Assembly: GCA_947631255.1 (NCBI GenBank)
Contig: CANRKT010000007.1
Location: forward strand, 19,347-83,346
Source of the DNA: an uncultured Enterobacteriaceae bacterium
Lineage (GTDB): Bacteria > Pseudomonadota > Gammaproteobacteria > Enterobacterales > Enterobacteriaceae
Length of the DNA stretch: 64,000 nucleotides
Direction: 5' to 3'
Of this stretch, positions 9,022 to 16,428 are shown piece after piece (position 1 is the first letter of the stretch; each line of letters starts with the position of its first letter). The position numbers were made by a program, and so were the translations under genes. The notes beneath the pieces are model-generated. The model was not told the origin of the DNA and did no database searches. It was given only the letters and a program-made list of their open reading frames with translations.

Positions 9022-10851
9022 TTAATCTTCTTCAACACCATCAAGGTGCCGGCGAATCAGCGCCATAAAGGGTTGCCCGAAACGTTCTAGTTTCCGACTT
9101 CCGATACCATTGATACCTAACATCGAAGAGGCTGAAATCGGCATCTGTTCCGCCATTTCAACCAAGGTAGCATCGTTGAAAACGACATAAGGTGGGATGT
9201 TCTCTTCATCGGCAATCGACTTGCGCAGTTTACGCAATTTAGCGAATAACTTACGGTCATAATTACCCCCCAAGGTCTTCTGACTGGATCGTGTTTTCAG
9301 AACAACCAAACGCGGTACCGCCAGCATCAGAGGCAGTTCTCCACGTAAATAGGGTCTGGCCGCTTCGGTCAGTTGCAGTGCCGAATGCTGGGCAATATTT
9401 TGTGTCACAACACCGAGATGAATCAATTGGCGGATCACGCTAACCCAGTGTTCGGTGGTTTGATTGCGCCCTTCGCCGTAGACTTTCAGTTTGTCATGGC
9501 CGAAATCGCGAATACGCTGGTTATTAGAACCACGCAGCACTTCAACGATATATCCCATACCAAAACGCTGACCAACACGATAAATACAGGACAAGGCTTT
9601 TTGTGCTTCTACCAGACCGTCATATCGCCTTGGCGGATCCAGGCAGATATCGCAGTTTCCGCAGGCTTGTTGCCGCCCTTCACCGAAATAATTCAGTAAC
9701 ACCAGACGGCGACAAGTTTGTGCTTCAGCGAAGGCTCCCATGGCATTGAGCTTATGACGCTCAATATCCTGTAACTGGCCTACGGGCTTCTCGTCGAGAC
9801 ATTTTCTGAGCCAGGCCATATCAGCCGGATCGTAAAACAGCATTGCTTCTGCTGGCAAACCATCACGGCCTGCTCGCCCGGTTTCCTGATAATAAGACTC
9901 GATATTACGCGGAATATCGAAGTGGGCGACAAAACGGACGTTAGGCTTATTTATGCCCATACCAAATGCTACTGTCGCCACAACAATTTGCAGATCGTCA
10001 CGCTGAAACTTTTCCTGCACTTCGCTACGAAGTTGATGTTCAAGTCCAGCATGATAGGCACCAGCACTAACGCCTTTACTTTGCAGACGTGCAGCAATGT
10101 CTTCTACTTTAGCCCGGCTGTTGCAGTAGATAATGCCCGGCTTGCCGCTTTGCTGCTGGATATAGCGCATCAACTGATCGAGAGGTTTAAATTTCTCCAT
10201 CAGCATGTAACGGATATTAGGTCGGTCAAAACTACTGATTTGAATTAATGGATCTTGCAGCCCCAGCAGACGCACAATATCAAGCCGAGTGGTTTCATCT
10301 GCGGTCGCGGTTAAGGCAATAAAAGGGACATCAGGAAGATGCTGGCGTAGCTGCCCCAGGGCCGCATATTCTGGGCGGAAATCATGCCCCCACTGAGAAA
10401 TACAATGGGCTTCATCAACGGCGACCATCGCGAGTTGCCAGTGACGAAGATGGTCGATGAAGTTGTCCATCATCAGACGTTCCGGGGCAATATACAGCAA
10501 GCGGATACTGCCGGTACGGCAGCCCGTCATCACCTCAAGCTGTTGCTCACGCGTTTGGGTCGAGTTCAGACAAGCCGCAGACACGCCATTCGCCAGTAGC
10601 TGGTCAACTTGATCTTTCATCAAGGAAATTAACGGCGAGACCACAACCGTTAAACCATTCCTAACCAGCGCCGGTATTTGGTAACACAGCGATTTACCGC
10701 CACCAGTAGGCATGACAACTAAGCAGTCGCGCCCTTCCAGCACCGTATCAATAATGGTTTCCTGGCCCGGGCGGAATTGCTGATAACCAAAGGTTTCCTG
10801 CAAAACCTGTTTTGCCAGCGACGCCTGATCGATTACATCCGCCTGTGTCAC
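9022..10851 (-). CDS. recQ: ATP-dependent DNA helicase RecQ
   Basis: 3'-5' superfamily 2 helicase acting in RecF-pathway repair and replication fork processing. It has 609 residues, as in E. coli. Walker A is PTGGGKSLCYQ near residue 50, the DEAH box is VDEAHCISQWGHDFR near 145, and motif VI is QETGRAGRDG near 325. The zinc-binding cysteines are CRRL and CGNCDICL near 380-400, followed by a winged helix and a C-terminal HRDC domain (about 525-609). The start codon is GTG with GAGG five bases upstream. It is convergent with rhtB and divergent from yigI. Confidence 0.98.
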   Translation of the reverse strand: MTQADVIDQASLAKQVLQETFGYQQFRPGQETIIDTVLEGRDCLVVMPTGGGKSLCYQIPALVRNGLTVVVSPLISLMKDQVDQLLANGVSAACLNSTQTREQQLEVMTGCRTGSIRLLYIAPERLMMDNFIDHLRHWQLAMVAVDEAHCISQWGHDFRPEYAALGQLRQHLPDVPFIALTATADETTRLDIVRLLGLQDPLIQISSFDRPNIRYMLMEKFKPLDQLMRYIQQQSGKPGIIYCNSRAKVEDIAARLQSKGVSAGAYHAGLEHQLRSEVQEKFQRDDLQIVVATVAFGMGINKPNVRFVAHFDIPRNIESYYQETGRAGRDGLPAEAMLFYDPADMAWLRKCLDEKPVGQLQDIERHKLNAMGAFAEAQTCRRLVLLNYFGEGRQQACGNCDICLDPPRRYDGLVEAQKALSCIYRVGQRFGMGYIVEVLRGSNNQRIRDFGHDKLKVYGEGRNQTTEHWVSVIRQLIHLGVVTQNIAQHSALQLTEAARPYLRGELPLMLAVPRLVVLKTRSSQKTLGGNYDRKLFAKLRKLRKSIADEENIPPYVVFNDATLVEMAEQMPISASSMLGINGIGSRKLERFGQPFMALIRRHLDGVEED

Positions 10852-11139
10852 AATATCCTCATGTACAAAAAAGCTGGCACGGTTTTCAGCGGTGCTGATA
10901 AACGGCCATGCCTTAAAAAGGGGGTAAGCATAACGCCTACAGAGATCAGTGTCTGGTTAAAATTTTCATTGCCAGGCAATTCCTCGCAAATTGATAACTT
11001 TTTCTGCCCCACTGTGGCAAGCGTGACGGGCTTATGTTCTTACTATCAAAAGCAGATATAGCGACAAAATTGTCAGCAATAATTGACAAACCAAAAACAA
11101 ACAATTATTTAACAATAGTTTTTGTTAAAGGAATAAATC

Positions 11140-11610
11140 ATGTCGCAGATAATCTTAACCAACGAGGATGTCCTTAAGTTGGTAGGTGATATTTTTGTTT
11201 ACCAAATGCCATTTAACCGCGCTCTGGGTCTTGAACTCGAATGCTATGAAAAAGATTTTGCTCAGCTGGGTTTTAATAATCAACCCATGATGGTCGGAAA
11301 CTGGGCGCAAAGCATTTTACACGGTGGGGTTATTGCTTCCGCCCTTGATGTTGCCGCCGGATTAGTCTGCGTCGGCAGTACGCTCACCCGTCATGAAACC
11401 ATTACTGAAGACGAGCTGCGCCAGCGCCTGTCTAAAATGGGCACCATTGATTTACGCGTCGACTACTTACGCCCAGGGCGGGGACAACGCTTTACCGCAA
11501 CCAGCAGATTATTACGTGCTGGCAATAAAGTTGCGGTAGCCCGAGTCGAGCTCCATAACCAGGATCAGGTTTATATCGCCAGTGCCACGGCAACCTATAT
11601 GGTGGGTTAA
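11140..11610 (+). CDS. yigI: PaaI/hotdog-fold thioesterase YigI
   Basis: 156-residue hotdog-fold protein, near-identical in length to E. coli YigI (155), described as a medium- to long-chain acyl-CoA thioesterase. The hotdog signature [19 protein letters not shown] lies near residue 55, with the HGG turn typical of PaaI-like thioesterases; the beta strand [14 protein letters not shown] follows near 105. AAGGA precedes the ATG by 7 bases. pldA, which separates recQ and yigI in E. coli, is absent; the 288-bp gap between the two divergent genes here is AT-rich and probably holds both promoters. Confidence 0.93.
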   Translation: MSQIILTNEDVLKLVGDIFVYQMPFNRALGLELECYEKDFAQLGFNNQPMMVGNWAQSILHGGVIASALDVAAGLVCVGSTLTRHETITEDELRQRLSKMGTIDLRVDYLRPGRGQRFTATSRLLRAGNKVAVARVELHNQDQVYIASATATYMVG

Positions 11611-11703
11611 CCGACCAGATATGTAGTAACGTGTTAATGCATTTCGCAGAGATAAAGCATGTTACTATTATCATCCTATTTTATAGTTCGTTAACGAGTT
11701 GCC

Positions 11704-12615
11704 ATGAATTCTACAGAGACCCGTAAGGGTGTATTACTGGCTCTTACGGCTTGTGTTATCTGGGGATTTGCCCCTGTTTATTTTAAATTTCTTCAGCATG
11801 TTCCAGCCATAGAGATCCTCACCCACCGCGTGGTCTGGTCGTTCTTTTTTATGGTCATACTCCTGAGCCTTTACCGTTTATGGCCAAAGGTAAAATTGGT
11901 TTGTCAGCACCCTAAAAAGATCCTCGCCCTGGCACTCACCGCAGTGTTAATTGGTTGTAACTGGTTACTCTATATCTGGGCGGTCAATAACAATCACTTA
12001 CTTGAAGCAAGCCTGGGATATTTTATTAACCCGCTGGTCAGCGTACTGCTGGGAATAATTTTTCTCGGTGAACGTTTCCGCGCCATGCAGTGGACTGCGC
12101 TATTACTGGCCATGACCGGAGTTCTGGTTCAACTCTGGACCTTTGGTTCACTGCCTGTAATTGCCCTCGGACTCGCATTCAGCTTTTCTTTTTACAGTCT
12201 GCTACGTAAAAAAATTGCCGTCGATGCCCAGGTCGGTATGCTGATAGAAACCTTATGGCTGCTTCCTGTCGCCGCTATTTATCTGTTTGCTATCGCTGAT
12301 AGTCCCACCAGCGATATGACTGAGAATAGCGGGTTGCTGAATCTGTTACTGATATTTGCAGGGATCATCACGACCGTACCACTACTCTGCTTCACTGCTG
12401 CGGCAAACCGCTTACGTCTCTCGACGCTCGGTTTCTTCCTCTATAGCGGCCCAATTCTGATATTTTTACTGGCAACGCTGCTCTATGGCGAAGTGGTTAC
12501 CGAAGATAAAATGATAACATTTGGGTTTATCTGGGCTGCACTGGTACTGTTTATTACTGATGCTATCTACACCCAGCACCGTGCTCACAATGCACTAAAA
12601 AATCACAAAATTTAA
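11704..12615 (+). CDS. rarD: EamA-family permease RarD
   Basis: 303-residue inner-membrane protein with about ten transmembrane helices and two EamA repeats. RarD is called the chloramphenicol-sensitive protein from an E. coli phenotype; its substrate is not established. Conserved stretches are YFKFLQHVPA, ILTHRVVWSFFFM near residue 40, NHLLEASLGYFINP near 98 and LCFTAAANRLRLSTLGF near 227. The ribosome-binding site is weak (GAG five bases before ATG). It lies 93 bases after yigI on the same strand and is followed by a strong hairpin. The next E. coli genes, yigG/yigF, are missing. Confidence 0.92.
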   Translation: MNSTETRKGVLLALTACVIWGFAPVYFKFLQHVPAIEILTHRVVWSFFFMVILLSLYRLWPKVKLVCQHPKKILALALTAVLIGCNWLLYIWAVNNNHLLEASLGYFINPLVSVLLGIIFLGERFRAMQWTALLLAMTGVLVQLWTFGSLPVIALGLAFSFSFYSLLRKKIAVDAQVGMLIETLWLLPVAAIYLFAIADSPTSDMTENSGLLNLLLIFAGIITTVPLLCFTAAANRLRLSTLGFFLYSGPILIFLLATLLYGEVVTEDKMITFGFIWAALVLFITDAIYTQHRAHNALKNHKI

Positions 12616-12627
12616 CCCAATTAGTAA

Positions 12628-12656
12628 GTAATAAGGCACCTCTGGCGCCTTATTAC
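12628..12656 (+). terminator. Hairpin after rarD
   Basis: GTAATAAGGC and GCCTTATTAC form a perfect 10-bp stem around a 9-base loop, 12 bases after the rarD stop. It lacks a downstream T run, so it may be a pause or RNA-stability hairpin rather than a classical terminator. Confidence 0.5.
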
Positions 12657-12659
12657 TGT

Positions 12660-12862
12660 GGGAAACACCCAAAGCAGGACGGCCAGAAACGTCGCGGTAT
12701 CGCTAACAGCCTCCATAGCGAGTAATGTACCCGCTTCAAACTGGCAAAGCATATCTGGTCATTTTGAACAGGATATTTTTCCGGGCCACTGAACCACCAA
12801 CCAGCCAGCCAGCCAGACACCAACCTGAAAAACAGATTGAGCGATATCAATACCAACCACTT
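12660..12862 (-). pseudogene. Remnant of an IS110-family transposase N-terminus
   Basis: The minus strand encodes VVGIDIAQSVFQVGVW, which matches the RuvC-like DEDD start of IS110-family transposases (typically VVGIDIAKxVFQVH). After an in-frame stop, the same frame continues with CQFEAGTLLAMEAVSD, which corresponds to the usual LxAMEACxxAHxWAR region. Only about 65 codons remain, interrupted and without a start. The tandem GCTGGCTGGCTGG-type stretch in the middle may have disrupted it. This assignment is from memory of family motifs. Confidence 0.5.
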
Positions 12863-12904
12863 ACAGTGTGAGCAAAGAAAACCTGCTTCAGGCTGGGTCC
12901 ACTA

Positions 12905-13033
12905 TTGACTATTGCAGGGCAAACTCAAAAATCAGGCTTAAATATCCACAATGGCTATTCGTCAAAAACCTTGCTGTATGATGATGAAATTGAACTGAGC
13001 ACACCGCACGACCGTGAAAACACCTTCGAGTTT
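12905..13033 (+). pseudogene. Remnant of an IS256-family transposase
   Basis: The translated frame holds NIHNGYSSKTLLYDDEIE followed by LSTPHDRENTFEF. This is the characteristic N-terminal region of IS256-family (MULE-like) transposases, usually RNGYSSKTLxTEDGxxELxTPRDRNGTFEP. About 40 codons remain; downstream the frame is lost and the rest of the transposase is absent. Confidence 0.6.
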
Positions 13034-13303
13034 CGCACTCCATTGACCTCGAAAAAATGGAATATATCTATCCAGAACTGGCGGCTGGCATGACTATTTG
13101 CTTAATTTCAGTAATCGTTTGAAAGAACAATTTTAATAATGAGGGAAATTGCTCAGAATTATTGACATATTATACCTAGCTATTAATTTTTATAAAAATA
13201 ACTTGTTAATTTATAATATGCAAACTGTTATGTAAGCATTAGCCATCAACGTTTATTGCTATAGATGTTTCATTATCAAAGGCTAGCCGTAATATATTAT
13301 ATA

Positions 13304-13465
13304 CCTCCAGGAGCGGTCCCGGGCCATCTGAAACACTTCTACAGCAGTGCAGCGATGCGGAAGCTACGCTCAAGACGAGAACGGGAATATGCGAGGGAGG
13401 AGAGAGAGAAAAGATCGAAATACCCATTAAAAAACAATGCCGCCACCTTAAGTGACCGGCATTAG
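13304..13465 (+). pseudogene. 3' end of an IS4-family transposase gene
   Basis: The frame reads PPGAVPGHLKHF, then RSRREREYAREEREKRS and KYPLKNNAATLSDRH followed by TAG. This resembles the C-terminus of IS4-family transposases (RRERxYPRExKxRPxxYPxKNNA). The stop lies at the edge of an 18-bp sequence that resembles the IS4 terminal repeat. No DDE catalytic core or left end is present, so only the right end of the element survived. Confidence 0.5.
13447..13464 (+). repeat. IS4-like terminal inverted repeat (right end)
   Basis: CTTAAGTGACCGGCATTA is the reverse complement of TAATGCCGGTCACTTAAG. As I recall, the IS4 terminal repeat is TAATGCCGATCAGTTAAG, a 16 of 18 match. No partner left repeat was seen in the AT-rich stretch upstream. 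Confidence 0.5.
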
Positions 13466-13483
13466 CCTGATGGCTCCTTTTTA

Positions 13484-13782
13484 GCGATGATTAACCCTAC
13501 GGTTCTGAACTGAACTCTAAAATATATTTATCTTCCATATATATTCGTATGCATTATCTATCATACCGATTTATTAAATAGAGAGAACTACGCCAACAGG
13601 TAAGTTTTTAGAGGGTAACATGTCAATATTATAATAATATCCGGCACTGTTATATTTAATCATATCAATAACTGTTTATTATAACGAATGCATTTAAATG
13701 GGGTTCTATTAATCAATGTAATAATGGGTTCTAGTGATTTGATGATTTATAAAATTAATTCACTGAGTTCCAGAAAAGATGA
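13484..13782. other. AT-rich stretch without recognisable genes
   Basis: About 300 bases rich in A and T between the IS4 remnant and the rpn pseudogene. It includes a short imperfect direct repeat around GGGTTCTA (near 13700 and 13730). No ORF, RNA gene or hairpin with a T run was recognised. Confidence 0.5.
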
Positions 13783-14723
13783 CTAATAGCCAATCTGCGC
13801 CATATCATTTTCAGTCAAACCGGTCATTTTCATAACGGTATTGCGGTCAATACCATTCTGCAGCATGGTACGAACAATTTTAAGGGTAGCTTCACGCTCA
13901 CCTTTTCCAATGCCCTTCTCAATGCCCTTCTCGATCCCCTTCTGTTCAAGCTGTTGTGCAATGGTCATCAGTTTGTCCTCATGTTGTGGCACCCGCTGCG
14001 CCAGTTCACGTACAAAGGCCTCTGCATCTGTAGTTTCACCTGCCTGTATGAGGTAGTTTATCAGCGAAACTAGCTGCTGTCCTGTCATGTTTTCTGTCAG
14101 CAGCAGGGTGGTCAGGTTGTCCAACAAGTCTACCAGATCCCTGCGATGAATATGTTTCTGTAGCAGCGTCAGGGCCGCCATACGGCGGTGCCGCATAATC
14201 TCTTCGTCTGGTATGACCGTAACATCGACCAAGGGAAAATTACCGCTGTATAGCTTTTCAGCCAAACCGGGATCATTAAACTCATCCAGCCAGCGGGTTG
14301 AATACGGGTAGGGGCTGCGCCTTCCGGTGTCGGTATCACCAGCGGCAACTTTTTATGTCCTGCATCCAGGTGGCGCTGCATGGCGGCAACCGAGTAACGA
14401 AGAAGCCTGAACGCCATATGTTTGTCCGGGGTGGACTGGTGTTCGATGAGAACGTGAATATAACTATCATCACCGGTTGTGGTTCTTAGACTATAGAGGA
14501 CGTCGCTGAAGTAAGGACGCAGACTATCCTCGACAAAGCTTCCTGATTCTAGTCTGAGGGTACTGAAGTCACAGACAACCTGCAATTCTGCTGGCAGATG
14601 TAATTGCATGAAATCCCGTGCAGTTTCGGGATGTGTCAGGAACTGTTTAAATGCTAGGTCATGTGGAGTAGGCGTTCCCTTCGCTCTTCCCTTTGCTTTC
14701 CTTTCAACCATGTATTTCTCCAT
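13783..14723 (-). pseudogene. Frameshifted Rpn/YhgA-like PD-(D/E)XK nuclease gene
   Basis: Two ORFs in different frames form one Rpn-family (recombination-promoting nuclease, transposase_31/YhgA-like) gene. The upstream part (14723 down to about 14320) holds [36 protein letters not shown] and [19 protein letters not shown], the nuclease core. The downstream part starts with [13 protein letters not shown] in another frame and ends with the EKGIEKGIEKGIGKGE linker and the TLKIVRTMLQ-NGIDRNTVMKMTGL helical tail. At the joint, the family's IPVLFYHG motif is reduced to IPT, which I infer reflects loss of about ten bases. The joined length, about 310 codons, is normal. The protein is probably non-functional unless frameshifting occurs. 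Confidence 0.85.
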
Positions 14724-15104
14724 TACCCCAGCAATGACCCGGATTGTATCGGAACGCTAACTTGTCAGCTCGGCAATTCTGGTGCCTATAAATAGTTTCA
14801 ATAAGATTGAATGAACAATATTATCACCAATACTTAAGGAATTTATTATGCCAAATAAATAGCACCAACAATTAATTCTCGTGCAATGTTTATTGCTATT
14901 CATAATTTAAACTGTAGTACAGCTTTCTCATGACAATATAATTTTATAGCACATAAGTAAATCGACAGAAATATTCGCATTAAGAAAATTCGGTGCTAAT
15001 ATACAAACCGTCTGAAAATGAAGTGTCGATGTTACATATATTTTTTGATTTTAATTATTAGAGAAAAGCTCTGACAGACAGGCCAGAACTTTGTCATTAT
15101 TCCG
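14724..15104. other. AT-rich intergenic stretch upstream of rpn
   Basis: About 380 bases, AT-rich, with no credible ORF on either strand. The left part presumably held the rpn promoter. I see no insertion-sequence motif in it. Confidence 0.5.
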
Positions 15105-15127
15105 AGGAACCAGATGGCTCCTTTTTT
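15105..15127 (+). terminator. Orphan plus-strand terminator facing corA
   Basis: AGGAACC-AGAT-GGCTCCT forms a 7-bp stem with one mismatch, followed by T5 on the plus strand, touching the corA stop. No intact plus-strand gene lies upstream, so it may have served a lost convergent gene (yigF/yigG in E. coli). Confidence 0.4.
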
Positions 15128-16076
15128 ATAACCAGTTACGTCGCTTAAAATAGAGATACGGCGCCAGCCCTGCCAGCATCATAAAGACGATAGCCGAAGG
15201 GTAACCAAAGCTCCAGGTCAGTTCTGGCATAAATTCAAAGTTCATACCATAGCTGGATGCGACCAGGGTCGGCGGCAGGAACACCACCGAAACGACGGAG
15301 AAAATCTTAATTATTCGGTTTTGCTCGATGCTGATAAAGCCCATTGCTGCCTGCATCAGGAAGTTCACTTTTTGAAACAGCGACTCGTTATGAGGAAGTA
15401 GGGACTCGATATCGCGTAAGATTTCTCGCGCCTGCTCTAGCTGGCCAGCCGGTAAGCGTGCTTTACGTAACAGAAAATTCAGCGCACGCTGGGTATCCAT
15501 CAGACATAAACGCACTTTCCAGCCGATATCTTCTTGTTCTGCCAGAGTTGAAAGTGCAGCATCATACTCAGCGCCCTGGCGCCCTTCCATGATAACGCGA
15601 CTCAGTTTTTCCAAATCGCTATAGATATTTTCTATTTCATCGGCCAGCTGTTCTATTTTGGTTTCAAACAGATCAAGCAGCAACTCAAAAGGATTTCCAT
15701 CCACCATCAACTGCTTACGGGCACGCATACGATAGAGACGAAAGGCAGGCAGCTCACGCTCACGTAAAGTGTACAGTCGACCTTCACGGATAGTAAAAGC
15801 GACAGTACTATTACCAGCATGGTCATCAGTGTCTTCAAAAAAGAAAAATGAGTGAATATGCAGGCCGTCTTCATCTTCAAAAAAACGGGCGGAGGATTCG
15901 ATATCTTCCAGTTCTGGTCGAGTCGCCAGGCTCTGTCCAAGCTCTAGCTGAACGCGATCTCGCTCGCTCTCTTCCGGTTCAACCAAATCAACCCATAATG
16001 AATCAGACAGGTTATCATTTTCGTCCAGTTCAATACGACACAGGCGATTATCTTCCAGTTGAAATGCACTTAGCAT
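15126..16076 (-). CDS. corA: Magnesium/cobalt transporter CorA
   Basis: Pentameric inner-membrane channel for Mg2+, Co2+ and Ni2+. The start is the ATG of [12 protein letters not shown], giving 316 residues like E. coli; the ORF track's upstream extension of 28 residues is not conserved. GGGAG stands 8 bases before this ATG. A large acidic cytoplasmic domain (about 1-250) is followed by two transmembrane helices with the ion-selectivity motif [10 protein letters not shown] between them, and the basic C-terminal tail KRRNWL. The region after corA, where yigF/yigG lie in E. coli, is replaced by remnants of mobile elements. Confidence 0.97.
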   Translation of the reverse strand: MLSAFQLEDNRLCRIELDENDNLSDSLWVDLVEPEESERDRVQLELGQSLATRPELEDIESSARFFEDEDGLHIHSFFFFEDTDDHAGNSTVAFTIREGRLYTLRERELPAFRLYRMRARKQLMVDGNPFELLLDLFETKIEQLADEIENIYSDLEKLSRVIMEGRQGAEYDAALSTLAEQEDIGWKVRLCLMDTQRALNFLLRKARLPAGQLEQAREILRDIESLLPHNESLFQKVNFLMQAAMGFISIEQNRIIKIFSVVSVVFLPPTLVASSYGMNFEFMPELTWSFGYPSAIVFMMLAGLAPYLYFKRRNWL

Positions 16077-16345
16077 GACCGTGACTCCCAATACAAAAAA
16101 TATCAGGGACTGTTCACTTGGTACACAATAGAAGCCACAAATGTTCAGACCATTCAACAATCTGACTCAAATGGAAAAGACAACAATGATAACCACACAG
16201 GTTATCAGTATCAGAGGATTGTCTTAGAAGTTGAACCTTGATGGCGGGTCATTGAGACAGTATCTACTGGGCGTGTCCAAGGCGAGTATCCCGTTAGCAT
16301 AATAATTCCAGCATGTTACGCGAGCAAAAATAAAGCGTCAACATA

Positions 16346-16379
16346 CAGTATGATACCGCGCTTAAGCGGTATCATACTG
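16346..16379. repeat. 14-bp perfect inverted repeat between corA and uvrD
   Basis: CAGTATGATACCGC and GCGGTATCATACTG are perfectly complementary around the 6-base centre GCTTAA. A further direct copy of TATGATACC follows at about 16391-16399. The 352-bp gap between uvrD and corA otherwise holds no ORF. No T tract follows on the plus strand and only a weak one on the minus strand. It could be an operator or an RNA hairpin in the corA upstream region or uvrD trailer. Confidence 0.6.
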
Positions 16380-16428
16380 CTGTCACCCATATATGATACC
16401 AATAGAAATAGTATTATTTATCTGATGG

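Noticed and set aside
8896-9090. ORF 8896..9090 as a remnant of rhtC
   Set aside because: The translation has no LysE/RhtC features and half of it is antisense to recQ.
12653-12856. ORF of 67 residues on the minus strand taken as a gene
   Set aside because: A different frame of the same DNA carries the IS110-like VVGIDIAQSVFQV, so this ORF is a shadow of a transposase remnant.
13239-13427. Minus-strand ORF over the IS4-like end
   Set aside because: The plus-strand frame ends at the terminal repeat and matches the transposase C-terminus; the minus ORF has no support.
12616-15125. A toxin-antitoxin or defence system in the accessory stretch
   Set aside because: Only transposase remnants and a broken rpn gene are recognisable; no second small gene or paired operon accompanies them.
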